From: Acidobacteriota bacterium
GTDB lineage: Bacteria; Acidobacteriota; Thermoanaerobaculia; Multivoradales; JAHZIX01
Direction of reading: 5' to 3'
Assembly: GCA_034211275.1 (NCBI GenBank)
Contig: JAXHTF010000009.1
Location: 1-64,000, forward strand
Length of the DNA: 64,000 bases
The translations under genes were made by a program, and so were the position numbers. Every line of letters begins with the position of its first letter. Positions within the stretch are counted from its first letter, which is position 1. This document shows positions 27,869 through 36,924 of the stretch, piece by piece. Under the pieces are notes generated by a model. That model was not told the origin of the DNA, did not search any database, and saw only the letters and a list, made by a program, of their open reading frames with translations.

Positions 27869-30424
27869 ATGAACCGACCGCTGACGATCCTCTCCCTGGC
27901 CGTCCTCTTCCTCGTCGCCCTCGCCGCCGGAGCCGAGGAGGTGTCGCCCGTTCTGTGGCCCGAGGAGCAGCGTGCCTTCTTCCAGGACGGCCCCGCCTAT
28001 TTGTTGGAGCCGGCGGAGCGGGATCGTTTCGCCGCCCTCGACGAGGCGGAGCGGCAGCGGTTCATGGAGGAGTTCTTGGACCGCGACCCGGTGCCCGCGA
28101 CGCCGGAGAACGAGCTGCGGGAAGGGATCCGGCGGCGGCTTCTGCTGATCCGCAACGAAGGGCTCCTGCCGTCCGACGACCGGGCGCAGCTGCTCTTCCT
28201 CCGCGGTCCGGCGGACGAGCGCAAGGTCCTCGACTGCGGCTCCACCTTCAAGCCCGTGGAGCTTTGGGGCTACGGACCGGAGAAGGGGCGCCGCTTCGCC
28301 GTGCTCTACCAGCCGGATCCGGCGGAGACCTACCGCCTGTGGTTGCCGACGGAGTCCAAGCGAGTGCTCTACACGCCGGAGCTGCAGTACTTCCTGGAGC
28401 AGTGGGAGGAGCTGCGGGGGTTCATCTTTGGCAAGCGCTTCGACTATCAGCTGTGCGAAGAGGCCAAGCGGGTGGACCGCATCACTGGCGTCGACGGTCT
28501 CTTCGGCTACGAGAAGGACCGCCCCACCGACGCCGACATGATGCGCTTCCTGGCGCCGCCGGACGATCTGGCGGCCTGGGCTCGCCGTGCCGCCGCTACC
28601 GCCGTGGAGCCGCCGCCGGAGGAGCTGCCGGTGGAGCAGGTGGAGCTGCTCTTCCCGGAGTGGGAGGGCCAGCGCATCGTCACCCGGGTGGTGGTGCGAC
28701 TGCCCCAGGACGTGGAGCTCGAAACCGCCGAGGCCGCCTCCGAGGGCGAGTTGCTGGACGAGGAGCCGGAGCAGGAGATCGAGCTCACCGCCACCGGTCT
28801 GTTGGAGCAGGACGGCCAGCCTTTCGAAGATTTCCGGGTGCGCTACACCCTGCCCGCTCCGGAGGAGCCGCGGCCCATCGCCTTGGTGCTGGAGCGGCCG
28901 CTACGGCCGGGCTTTGAATTTCTCCTGCGGCTGACGGTGAAGGACGAGGTCGGCGGCGCCGAGCAGATCATCCGCCGGGGCTTCCGGGTGCCCGACGTGC
29001 CGGAGGCGGTGGAGGAGGCGGAGGTGCCCGAGGCGTTGGTCATCGCCCTCGGCCAACAGCTGGCGGAAGAACCCATGGCGGGCGCCGACAGCCTGGTCCT
29101 CGTGCCGCCGGAGGTGGATGTGGCGCTGGGCCTGTGGCGGGCGGAGGTGCTGACCACTGGCGACCGCATCGCCAAGGTGGTGTTCTCGGTGGATGGCCAA
29201 GTGCAGCTCACCCGCACCCGGCCACCGTATAGCGTCGAGCTGCGGCTCAGCGACTTCCCCTCGGAGCAGGTGGTGCGGGTGGAAGGGTTGGACGAGGACG
29301 GCGAGCTGGTGGCGGCGGACGAGGTGATCATCAACCAGCCCCGGGGCTCTCTCAACGTGCGCATTACCGATCCTCCCCGAGGGCGCCAGAGTGCCGGCGA
29401 GGTCCAAGCCCGCGCGCAGATCGTGGTGCCCGAGGGCAAGCGGGTGGAGTCCGTCACCTTTCTGGTGGACGACGTGGTCCAAGCGACCCTCGACCGGCCC
29501 CCCTGGGAGGCGATGGTGACCGCTCCGGAGGACGCCGAGCTCTCGTACCTGACCGCGGTGGTGGAGCTCGACGACGGCGCCCGGGCGGAGGACGTGCGCT
29601 TCCTGCGCAGCCCGCAATACCTGGAGCAGGTGGACGTCAGCCTGGTGGAGCTCTACACCACGGTCACCGACCGCAATGGGAGTCTTGCGCGCGGGCTCAC
29701 CGCCGACGATTTCGAGGTCTTCGAGGACGGCCGCCGGCAAGAGATCAAGAAATTCGAGCTGGTGGAGAACCTGCCCCTCACCGTCGGCATCACCATCGAC
29801 ACCTCCGGCTCCATGAGTGAATCGCTCTTCGAGGCCCAGCAGGCGGCGGTGGAGTTCTTGGAGAACATCGTCACCCGGCGAGACCGTTGCTTCGCCCTTT
29901 CCTTCGCTACCCGGCCGGTGATGCTCATGCCCCCCACCAACGACGTGGATGCGGTGGCCCGGAGCCTGGACGGTTTGGCGGCGGTGGGGAACACCGCTCT
30001 CCACGACGCCCTGGTGCACAGCCTCTACTACTACCGCGGAGTCACCGGCCGGCGCGCCTTGGTGGTGCTCTCCGACGGTGACGACACCGCTTCCAACGTT
30101 CCCTTCCGCAACGCCCTGGAATATGCACGGCGCTCCGGCGTGGCGGTGTACACCATCGCTTTGGATGTGGGGACCCTGGACCTCAATATCCGCAACAAGC
30201 TGCGCGATCTGTCCAGCGAGACCGGCGGCCGGAGTTTCTTCGTCAAGGACGCCGAGGCGCTGCGCTCGGTGTACGCGGAGATCGAGAGCGAGCTGCGGTC
30301 CCAATATCTCGTGGCCTACGCTCCGGACCGGGCCCGGGGGACCGGGGGCGGATACCGAGAGGTGGAGGTGAAGGTCAAGCAGCGGGGTCTCAAGGCCCGC
30401 ACGACCCGGGGCTACTATGAGTGA
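27869..30424 (+). CDS. GWxTD-domain and VWFA-related (Acidobacterial type) secreted protein
   Basis: 851 aa from the ATG at 27869 (ggag at 27860). Signal peptide about 1-22. Residues ~25-180 form a GWxTD-type domain (WPEEQRAFFQDGPAYLL, RDPVPATPENELREGIRRR, LLFLRGPADERKVL). The middle part (about 320-560) looks like beta-sandwich repeats, each with VVFSVDGQVQLTRTRPPY-like strands. A VWFA-related domain follows, with VELYTTVTDRNGSLARGLTADDFEVFEDG and the MIDAS motif DTSGS near residue 646. This last combination is the 'VWFA-related Acidobacterial' family. A role in the envelope or in metal-dependent adhesion is likely but not assigned. It overlaps the next gene by 8 bp. Confidence 0.82.
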   Translation: MNRPLTILSLAVLFLVALAAGAEEVSPVLWPEEQRAFFQDGPAYLLEPAERDRFAALDEAERQRFMEEFLDRDPVPATPENELREGIRRRLLLIRNEGLLPSDDRAQLLFLRGPADERKVLDCGSTFKPVELWGYGPEKGRRFAVLYQPDPAETYRLWLPTESKRVLYTPELQYFLEQWEELRGFIFGKRFDYQLCEEAKRVDRITGVDGLFGYEKDRPTDADMMRFLAPPDDLAAWARRAAATAVEPPPEELPVEQVELLFPEWEGQRIVTRVVVRLPQDVELETAEAASEGELLDEEPEQEIELTATGLLEQDGQPFEDFRVRYTLPAPEEPRPIALVLERPLRPGFEFLLRLTVKDEVGGAEQIIRRGFRVPDVPEAVEEAEVPEALVIALGQQLAEEPMAGADSLVLVPPEVDVALGLWRAEVLTTGDRIAKVVFSVDGQVQLTRTRPPYSVELRLSDFPSEQVVRVEGLDEDGELVAADEVIINQPRGSLNVRITDPPRGRQSAGEVQARAQIVVPEGKRVESVTFLVDDVVQATLDRPPWEAMVTAPEDAELSYLTAVVELDDGARAEDVRFLRSPQYLEQVDVSLVELYTTVTDRNGSLARGLTADDFEVFEDGRRQEIKKFELVENLPLTVGITIDTSGSMSESLFEAQQAAVEFLENIVTRRDRCFALSFATRPVMLMPPTNDVDAVARSLDGLAAVGNTALHDALVHSLYYYRGVTGRRALVVLSDGDDTASNVPFRNALEYARRSGVAVYTIALDVGTLDLNIRNKLRDLSSETGGRSFFVKDAEALRSVYAEIESELRSQYLVAYAPDRARGTGGGYREVEVKVKQRGLKARTTRGYYE

Positions 30425-31142
30425 GCTTCGAGAATCGATCGCGACTGCGCCAAGGCGCCCTGGGCGCTTTTGGCTGGCCGCCCTCGCCCTGATGGCTCTG
30501 CTGGTGACCCCGGCGTTGTACTCCCAGACAGGGGCCGCCGGTTCTGAAGGCCGGTCTGATAGTCAGTATTTTGAGTTCGAGGGCGTCAACGGCCTCTACA
30601 GCAACCCCGATCCACCCATCAACCCGGTGCGCCAGGGGAACTTGACGGTGACCCTACGGTCTCCCAGCAACCAGGTGCGATTGCACAGTCACCGCCTGCG
30701 GCTGGTGCCCCTGGAGGGTGGAACCCACGGCGCGTTCCTGGACGTCGAGATCGAGGGTCAAGGGGACGTGGTGGCGGATCTCGCGGTGTCCGGGGCCGTC
30801 ACCCAGCTCGACGACGAAGTGGAGATTCCCCGCCAGCGTCTCCATCTCTTCGGGGAGATTCGGCTGCAGAGGGAGGCCGAGGGCTATCGGGTGATTGCCG
30901 TAGAGCTCCAGCCCACGGTACGGGTGGAGGTCCGAAGCCGCTTGGCGGGATCGCTGGCGAGCACCTGCCGGGGCTTCAGCCGCATCCTGCCGTTGGCGAT
31001 GGACTGCGACGGGTTGGAGCAGGCTCTGGCCCGAGCGGCGGTGCCGCTGCCCGGCCCCGGCGAGACTTTCCTGCTCCCGGACCGGTTGCTCAGCGACCAG
31101 GACCGGCGGGAGTTGGACCGCTACCTCGGCTTGAGCGGCTGA
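30417..31142 (+). CDS. Secreted or anchored protein of unknown function
   Basis: 241 aa starting 8 bp inside the VWFA gene, so probably translated with it. One N-terminal hydrophobic segment (about 18-36, WLAALALMALLVTPALYS) is a signal peptide or anchor. The rest is predicted to be mostly beta strands, with alternating hydrophobics such as GNLTVTLRS, RLRLVPLEGG and VVADLAVSGAVTQLDDEVEIP, and two cysteines (CRGF and MDCDG) that could form a disulfide. I do not recognise the family. Coupling to the GWxTD/VWFA protein suggests a shared envelope function. Confidence 0.7.
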   Translation: MSELRESIATAPRRPGRFWLAALALMALLVTPALYSQTGAAGSEGRSDSQYFEFEGVNGLYSNPDPPINPVRQGNLTVTLRSPSNQVRLHSHRLRLVPLEGGTHGAFLDVEIEGQGDVVADLAVSGAVTQLDDEVEIPRQRLHLFGEIRLQREAEGYRVIAVELQPTVRVEVRSRLAGSLASTCRGFSRILPLAMDCDGLEQALARAAVPLPGPGETFLLPDRLLSDQDRRELDRYLGLSG

Positions 31143-31148
31143 ACCCGG

Positions 31149-34100
31149 CTATCCCGGCAACGACAGCTGGTGGGCGGTGGCGGCGTTGACGATGGCGGCG
31201 TTCTCCTCCACCTGAAAGAGAAAGCGATTGCGCTGCTCGGGCTTCAGGTGGGTGGCCTTGCGCATCAGCTCGGCGTAGGCTCGGCGTAGGTGGCATAGGG
31301 GGTCCGGCCGGTCTTTGGGATTCTGGGCCTTTTCGAGCCAGGCGTGCCCCTGGTAGAGCCGGAAGTACACCAGCTCCCGCCGGGCCAACGGTCGCAGCTG
31401 GTCCTCCTGCTCGTCGTAGAGCCTGCAGATGCGCCGGATCTCCGCTTCTTCTCCCTCCTTCAACGCGCGCTCCAGCTGCAGGCTTTCGCACACCAGGACG
31501 GAGCTGATCTGTTCCAGTTTGTGGTAGAGGGTGAGCGCGGCGTTGAGGTGGGTCCGCGCCTGGTGGAAGTTCTTCCGCCGCAGCTGGATCCGCCCGAGCA
31601 GCTGGTCCACGTCCGCCAGATGCACCGTGCCCTGGCGCAGGCTGAGGGCGAAGTGGGCCTTGCGGGCTTCGCTCAAGGCCTCGTCCAGGCTGCCCAGATC
31701 CAGCCGGTTGGCGGCCACCCACAGCCGCGCGATGGATTCGCCGACGGTGTCGGTGAGACCCTGGCGCAGCTCTAGGGCTCGGGCCAGCGGCAGGGTTGCG
31801 GAGGTGTACTCGCCCAGCCGGTTGAGCACCCGGCCGCGGCCCAGCAGCGCGTAGCTCAGCTCCCCCGGATCTCCCAGAGCCTCCAGCAGCGGTTCCGCCT
31901 TGGTATAGCGTTCGAGGGCGGTGCCGTAGTCACCGTGGGCCAGGGCGGTGGCGCCGAGAGCGGACATGGAGGCTCCCAGCTGGCGTTCGTTGCCCTCTTT
32001 TCGCCGGAGCTTCAAGCCTTCCTGGTGCAGCTCCTCGGCGTCGTCCAGCCGGTCCTGATGCAGCGCGATATTGCCCAGATGGAAGAGGCACGAGGCCGCC
32101 TGGCTCAAATGGTCTTCGCTCCTCAGAACCGGCAGCAGCTGCTCGAAGAGGGTGCGCGCCTCATCGTGCCGGTTCTGGCGGGTGAGCAGGCGACCGAGCT
32201 GCAGGAGCAGTAGCGCCTGACGTCCCGAGTCTTCCTCCACCACCAGCTCCAGCGCCCCGCGAAGGGTCTTCTCCCCCTCCTCGAGCTTGCCCTGCTGGAT
32301 GTCCAGCTCGGTTTTCAGGCTGGCGAAGGCGAGGCCCTTGCGCGGCTCGTCAGCGGCCAGTTCCATGGCCCGCGGCAGCTCGTCCGCGAAACGGTCGAGG
32401 CGTCCCAGGCGCCGGGCCAGGGGCAGCATGCGCCACAGCAGCTGGAGCTCGTGGGGAGCCCCTTTGCCTCGCCGCCGCAGCGCTGCCAGCTCCGCCGCCA
32501 GTCCATCGAGCAATCCTTTGGCACCGACCTTCGGGGTCTCGCTGCCACTGAGCTCGAAGATCAGCTGCAGGCCTTCCGGGCTGCCGGTCACCAGTGAGTA
32601 GGCTTGCCACCGGGCTTGGGCGTTGTCCGCATTCGCCGCCAGCACCGATCCCAGCTGCCGGCGCAGCTCCTGGCGGGTCTCGCTCTCCAGCGTCGCCTCC
32701 AGGGATTGGGCGATGGCGGGGATGGTGAACCCCACCCCCCGACCCCAGGGGCCTTCTTCCCGTTCCAGCCATCCTGCGGCGCGGTAGGGCGCGTGCCATT
32801 CGTCGCTCAGGGAGTACCCCAACTCCTCCGCGGCGGCGGCCACCAGCGCCGGGGGCAAGGGCACCCGCACCATCGACAGCAGGCGCATTCCCATGGATTC
32901 CCCCAGCGCCTCCAGCTCCGCCTCCACGTGCTGGACCAGCCGCGGTGAAGGCTCGTAGTGCAGATCCTTGTTGCCGCCGAAGAAGAAGCTGCCGTAGATG
33001 CGCCGCAGGTGCCGGAGGTGGATCAGCTTGATCAGTCCCTCCTCCAAGGCGAAGGCGCAGCCGTGGGCGTCGGCGAGAAAGCGCCGCTGCACCGGCACCG
33101 GCATGGTCAGGCCGTCGAAGAGGTTGGCGGCGAGCTCTTCCATGGGATTGTGGCCCAGGGGCGGCACGTTGATCTGAGGAGTCTCGGTCCACGGCTGAGG
33201 CCAGGGATGGCCGCTGCGGGCGATGAGCACGAAGTAGAGGTTGCCGTGGTCGTGGAGCTGCTGGATCAGCTCGATGAGCAGCACCAGATCGTCGGGCTTC
33301 GCGGTCTGTAGATCGTCGAAGATCAGCCGCAGGGGGGCGCCGAGCTTGCGGGCGCAGGTCTTGAGCGCGCTCACCAGCGTCGGCTCCAGGTCGGCGTCCC
33401 GGGGCAGTCGCTCGCCGGCGGCGAGACTGTTGAGCAGGGCTCCGGGCTCGCTTTCCGGCACGCTGGTGGCGAGGTCGAAGGGTTGGTTGGAGCGGGCCGC
33501 CAGGCGCAGCAGAGAGCGCAGCAGGTCGAGTGCCAGGGGCGGCGCCGGAGCGCGCGGCGTCGGCAGGTTGGTCCACACCACGCCCCCCGGCGCCGGCAGA
33601 GTCTCCCGAGGCTCGCTACCGGGCCCCAAGACTTCCCAGACCAGGCGGGTCTTGCCGCAGCCCAGGGGGCCGCTGACCCGCACCACCGGCTGCGCGGCGA
33701 GGCCGGTGAGGATCTTCTCCATGGCCGGGCGGGGCACGAAGCGCACCTGGCGGCCGAGCAATCGTGGGTTGCGCCAGGGCTCGCCGCGGCGCTCTTGATC
33801 CACCAGCCGGAAGAGGGTGATGGCACCGCCGGAGGGGCGCCGGTAGTCACCGACGGCGGTGCAGGAGCGGGTCGCTTCCACCCGGCTGGCGGCATAGCCG
33901 GTGAGATAGACGAATCCCCAGGAGACTTCCGGGGGATTCTCCTCCAGCTCCATCAGCAGGGGGTCGTCGGAAGGCTCCCAACTGTTGCTGTAGCCCAGGA
34001 TCTCTCCTGGAAGCACCAGGGCGGCGGCCTTCGTCGGGTCTTCCCCGCCGCCTCGGCGCTGCAGGGAGGTGAGCAGCTGCTGGGCTCGTTGCAGCGCCAG

Positions 34101-34280
34101 CTGTACCTCCCCGGCGTCGCCGATGAGCGGGCGCAGGGCGAAGAGCTTGGGGCTCAGTCGATAGAAACCGTCCAGGGAGTCGGGGTCGATGCTTTTCAGC
34201 GCTTCGGTGCCGGCGGCATCGGTCCATAAGAAGATCAGCACCGCCGGCAAGCGCAACTTGGGCGAAGGGCGATTCAGCAT
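31149..34280 (-). CDS. Large ATPase-TPR protein with degenerate cyclase-like N-terminus
   Basis: 1043 aa. Residues 1-160 begin LPAVLIFLWTDAAGTEAL, which resembles the TFLFTDIEGST opening of class III adenylate cyclases, but the later catalytic motifs are not evident. Residues ~175-400 form a STAND/AAA_16-like ATPase: LLGRQ, Walker A GPLGCGKT (204-211), Walker B LRLIFDDLQ (about 317-325). The C-terminal ~450 residues are tetratricopeptide-like repeats (for example HLGNIALHQDRLDDAEELHQ, ALGATALAHGDYGTALERY). This layout is typical of signal-transducing or regulatory scaffolds. No output domain was seen. It converges on the preceding gene (6-bp gap) and is probably transcribed alone. Confidence 0.75.
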   Translation of the reverse strand: MLNRPSPKLRLPAVLIFLWTDAAGTEALKSIDPDSLDGFYRLSPKLFALRPLIGDAGEVQLALQRAQQLLTSLQRRGGGEDPTKAAALVLPGEILGYSNSWEPSDDPLLMELEENPPEVSWGFVYLTGYAASRVEATRSCTAVGDYRRPSGGAITLFRLVDQERRGEPWRNPRLLGRQVRFVPRPAMEKILTGLAAQPVVRVSGPLGCGKTRLVWEVLGPGSEPRETLPAPGGVVWTNLPTPRAPAPPLALDLLRSLLRLAARSNQPFDLATSVPESEPGALLNSLAAGERLPRDADLEPTLVSALKTCARKLGAPLRLIFDDLQTAKPDDLVLLIELIQQLHDHGNLYFVLIARSGHPWPQPWTETPQINVPPLGHNPMEELAANLFDGLTMPVPVQRRFLADAHGCAFALEEGLIKLIHLRHLRRIYGSFFFGGNKDLHYEPSPRLVQHVEAELEALGESMGMRLLSMVRVPLPPALVAAAAEELGYSLSDEWHAPYRAAGWLEREEGPWGRGVGFTIPAIAQSLEATLESETRQELRRQLGSVLAANADNAQARWQAYSLVTGSPEGLQLIFELSGSETPKVGAKGLLDGLAAELAALRRRGKGAPHELQLLWRMLPLARRLGRLDRFADELPRAMELAADEPRKGLAFASLKTELDIQQGKLEEGEKTLRGALELVVEEDSGRQALLLLQLGRLLTRQNRHDEARTLFEQLLPVLRSEDHLSQAASCLFHLGNIALHQDRLDDAEELHQEGLKLRRKEGNERQLGASMSALGATALAHGDYGTALERYTKAEPLLEALGDPGELSYALLGRGRVLNRLGEYTSATLPLARALELRQGLTDTVGESIARLWVAANRLDLGSLDEALSEARKAHFALSLRQGTVHLADVDQLLGRIQLRRKNFHQARTHLNAALTLYHKLEQISSVLVCESLQLERALKEGEEAEIRRICRLYDEQEDQLRPLARRELVYFRLYQGHAWLEKAQNPKDRPDPLCHLRRAYAELMRKATHLKPEQRNRFLFQVEENAAIVNAATAHQLSLPG

Positions 34281-34528
34281 TGGGGGAGCCTCGCTATCGA
34301 TCCGGTGTCTCTATCCCTCTGAAAAGGGAGCCGCTAGCAGGCGGCGACCACGGGATTTCCGCGATCACCGCTGGTGGTAGGGTGCGAAGAATGGTACGCG
34401 CCGCGTCGTCCGCCGCATATTCCTTTCCAGCTTCGGGAGTTCCGTAGCGATTCAATGTATCGCAATCTTTCTTTTCGCGCACCTGGGGGGTGGCCGCCGC
34501 CGCCTTGGGGTCGGGACAACGGTCGCGA
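34281..34528. other. Intergenic DNA, no gene recognised
   Basis: First part of a 479-bp divergent gap between the ATPase-TPR gene (minus) and the unknown gene at 34760 (plus). It must contain the minus-strand promoter of the ATPase gene, but no convincing -35/-10 pair was found. A weak ccct/aggg hairpin lies near 34314-34328. The short frames here have no coding character. Confidence 0.45.
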
Positions 34529-34559
34529 TTGCCCTGCGGACTCCGGCGTCTGGTAAACT
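34529..34559 (+). promoter_or_regulatory. Candidate promoter for the gene at 34760
   Basis: TTGCCC (34529-34534) and TAAACT (34554-34559) separated by 19 bp. The spacer is long and both hexamers are imperfect, so this is only a candidate. A perfect hairpin follows 10 bp later in what would be the leader. Confidence 0.3.
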
Positions 34560-34568
34560 GAAACATCC

Positions 34569-34589
34569 GCCACGGCGAGCCGCCGTGGC
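34569..34589 (+). other. Perfect 9-3-9 hairpin in the leader of the gene at 34760
   Basis: gccacggcg (34569-34577) and cgccgtggc (34581-34589) pair perfectly around a three-base loop. There is no T-run, so it is not a classical terminator. It would form at the very 5' end of a transcript from the candidate promoter, where such stems can protect RNA, or it could be a DNA operator. Confidence 0.5.
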
Positions 34590-34759
34590 CAGACCCCTTC
34601 CGCCGCTGCGATCCTCGATGGCAGGTCTCCCGGAGAACCCGACACAAGGCTCCCCGACGCCGCTCCCCGCGGTGCCCTGAGCCCCGGAGCCGCCCGCTCG
34701 AGGTGGCTGGATACGAGAGGACTCGGCGTGGAAGGCAGCACAACCCGGAGGAAGATTGC

Positions 34760-35308
34760 ATGAGCGCTCGACGCTTGATGAACCATCTGTACTACTTCAC
34801 CATCGAGGACGAAGGCATCCTCGCCGAGGTGATCAACCGCATCGATAAAGAAACCTACGCCATCGCCTACAAGGTGGACGGCACCGACGATGTCTTCGTC
34901 ACCACCCGGGACACCAAGGACGCCATGGACCGCAGCGACGTCCCCTACAACCTGTTGGCGGAAGAGGACGGCTCGCGCATCTGGTTGCTCCACTCGCCGC
35001 TGTCGCGGGAAGAGCTGATCGAGTTCGAGGATTCCCTCAAGGCTCTCGCTCTGGCCTATCGGGCCATCGCCATGGCCTGCGTCGGGGTCAATGGTGAGGG
35101 CAACCTGGGCTTCGATCTCAGCGATGGGCCGAAGCGCTTCACCTACTTCACCGCCCCCGCCGGTCACACGTTCATCTGGCGTTTCTTCACCGAGAAGAAG
35201 GAGGCCCAGGAGTTCCTCGACAAGCTCACCATGGGGGACGAAGAGTCCATGGATTGGGCCGAGAACATCCCCCTGGAGAGCAACACGGAGCTCAAGACCT
35301 ACCACTGA
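34760..35308 (+). CDS. Conserved-looking protein of unknown function
   Basis: 182 aa from the ATG at 34760, preceded by ggaggaag. The sequence is soluble and mixed alpha/beta, with no signal peptide, membrane segment or recognised motif. It opens MNHLYYFTIEDEGILAEVINRIDKETYAIAYKVDG and ends with a tyrosine/aspartate-rich tail. The balanced composition and good ribosome-binding site argue that it is a real gene. I do not recognise the family. The long leader (about 200 bases from the candidate promoter) hints at regulation at the RNA level. Confidence 0.7.
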   Translation: MSARRLMNHLYYFTIEDEGILAEVINRIDKETYAIAYKVDGTDDVFVTTRDTKDAMDRSDVPYNLLAEEDGSRIWLLHSPLSREELIEFEDSLKALALAYRAIAMACVGVNGEGNLGFDLSDGPKRFTYFTAPAGHTFIWRFFTEKKEAQEFLDKLTMGDEESMDWAENIPLESNTELKTYH

Positions 35309-35402
35309 CGCCCGAGAGCCGAGCTGCCGCGAGGGTGACCCGTGACCCGTGCTCCGCGCCCAGCTCCTTCAGGGCACCAAAATCCCTAGTCAGTCACTAT
35401 CT

Positions 35403-35453
35403 CCAGTCTGCCGACGTAGCCAGGCTGCCAACGTAGCCAGGCTGCCAGCATCC
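35403..35453 (+). repeat. 17-bp tandem repeat, three copies
   Basis: Units ccagtctgccgacgtag (35403-35419), ccaggctgccaacgtag (35420-35436) and ccaggctgccagcatcc (35437-35453). They lie in the 245-bp gap before xseA and belong to the same style of degenerate short tandem repeats found at other gene borders of this window. Confidence 0.75.
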
Positions 35454-35462
35454 ACGGTTCCC

Positions 35463-35560
35463 CTAGTTCGAGAGCCCGTGCTCGAGAGTGCGTGTTCGAC
35501 AGCCCCAGTCCGAGAACCCCAGTGTGAGAACCCCAGTCCGAGAACCCTGAGCCATGAACC
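35463..35560 (+). repeat. 14-bp tandem repeat, seven copies, ending on the xseA start codon
   Basis: Seven consecutive 14-mers: ctagttcgagagcc, cgtgctcgagagtg, cgtgttcgacagcc, ccagtccgagaacc, ccagtgtgagaacc, ccagtccgagaacc and ctgagccatgaacc. The last one contains the ATG of xseA (35554-35556). The consensus is roughly ccagtccgagaacc. The run replaces any ordinary ribosome-binding site and occupies the whole leader next to the gene. Confidence 0.8.
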
Positions 35561-36924
35561 CCTCCTTCAGCGAGCCGACTTACCCCGTCTCCGCCCTCTG
35601 CGGTGACATCAAGGACCTGATGGGGCAAGCCTTCTCCTCGCTGTGGGTGGTGGGGGAGGTCCAGCGAGTCAAGCGTAGCCAGCGCGGCCACGTCTACTTC
35701 GAGCTGGTGGAGAAGGGCGATCGGGACCAAATCGTCGCCAAGCTCGACGCGGTGATCTGGCGCGGTGACTTCGCCCGGGTGCGCCGGCAGCTGGCGGGCT
35801 CTCAGCAGGAGATCGTCGAAGGGGTCGAGATCCGCTGCTTCGGCGGCGTGGACTTCTGGCCCCCCGGGGGGCGGCTGCAGCTGGTGGTGCGGGAGGTGGA
35901 CCCGGTCTTCACCCTCGGCCTGCTGGAACAGCGCCGGCGGCAGACCTTGGAGCAGCTCACCAAGGCTGGTTTGCTGGAGCGCAACCGCGGACTGCCCCTC
36001 CCCGAGCTGCCCCTGGATCTGGGTCTCATCACCTCCGAGGGCAGCGCCGCCTACCACGATTTCCTCAGCACGCTGCGGGAGAGCGGCTACGGCTTTCGCG
36101 TCACCTTCGTCCACGCGGCGGTGCAGGGACGGGAGGCGGAGGGGCAGATCGTCTCCGCCCTGACGGCCCTCGCCGGTGCCGGCGCCGAGCTGGTGGTGTT
36201 GATCCGTGGTGGGGGCTCGCGCAGTGATCTGGCGGTTTTCGACACCCGGCCGGTGGCGGAAGCGGTGGCCCAGGCGCCGTTCCCGGTGGTCACCGGCTTG
36301 GGCCACGAGATCGACCAGAGCATCGCCGACCGAGTCGCCCACACCGCCCTCAAGACCCCCACCAAGGCGGCGGAGCTGTTGGTGGAGCAGGTGGCGGTGG
36401 CGGAGGATGCGGTGCTGGATCTCCGCCGGCGCTTGCGCCGGGAAGCGTTGGAGCCGGTGCGCCGAGCTCAGCAGCGTGTCGATCGGGCGGAGCGCGGCCT
36501 CAAGCTGGCCCACGGCCGCCTGCTGGCCACCGCCGCTCGGCTGGACGAATACGCTCGCCTCATCGCCCGCCTGTCTCGGGACCGCCTGCGCCGCTCCCGG
36601 GAACGCTTGGCGGACACCGCCGAATCTCTGGCCGTCGCCGCCCCCCGGCTGGTGGCGCGCCGGAGCCCGCGGCCACAGGAGATCGTGGAGCGCATCCTCG
36701 CCGCCGCCCGCGCTCGCCTGACCCAGGCCCGCACCACCGTCGACGGCCACCGCCGGTTGCTGGCGGGTCTGTCCCCTCAACGCATCCTGGAGCGGGGCTT
36801 CAGCCTGACCCGCACCGAGGACGGCCGGCTGCTGCGGGATCCCGCCCAGGCCCCCGCCGGCAGCCGCCTCACGACCCAATTGGCCCGCGGCACGGTGTCG
36901 AGCCGCGTGGAGGAAGAATCATGA
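35554..36924 (+). CDS. xseA: Exodeoxyribonuclease VII large subunit
   Basis: 456 aa. The N-terminal OB-fold tRNA_anti-like domain has LWVVGEVQRVKRSQRGHVYFELVE. The catalytic domain contains LGLITSEGSAAYHDFLSTL, VVLIRGGGSRSDLAVFDTRPVAEAVAQ and VVTGLGHEIDQSIADRVAHTALKTPTKAAELL, all signature XseA blocks. The C-terminal coiled coil is arginine-rich. With XseB it degrades single-stranded DNA to oligonucleotides. The ATG lies in the last unit of a 14-bp tandem repeat with no clear Shine-Dalgarno, so translation may be weak or repeat-dependent. It overlaps xseB (ATGA). Confidence 0.93.
   Translation: MNPSFSEPTYPVSALCGDIKDLMGQAFSSLWVVGEVQRVKRSQRGHVYFELVEKGDRDQIVAKLDAVIWRGDFARVRRQLAGSQQEIVEGVEIRCFGGVDFWPPGGRLQLVVREVDPVFTLGLLEQRRRQTLEQLTKAGLLERNRGLPLPELPLDLGLITSEGSAAYHDFLSTLRESGYGFRVTFVHAAVQGREAEGQIVSALTALAGAGAELVVLIRGGGSRSDLAVFDTRPVAEAVAQAPFPVVTGLGHEIDQSIADRVAHTALKTPTKAAELLVEQVAVAEDAVLDLRRRLRREALEPVRRAQQRVDRAERGLKLAHGRLLATAARLDEYARLIARLSRDRLRRSRERLADTAESLAVAAPRLVARRSPRPQEIVERILAAARARLTQARTTVDGHRRLLAGLSPQRILERGFSLTRTEDGRLLRDPAQAPAGSRLTTQLARGTVSSRVEEES

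Noticed and set aside
35403-35560. CRISPR array upstream of xseA
   Set aside because: The repeats are 14 and 17 bp, directly adjacent and without spacers. They are degenerate tandem repeats.
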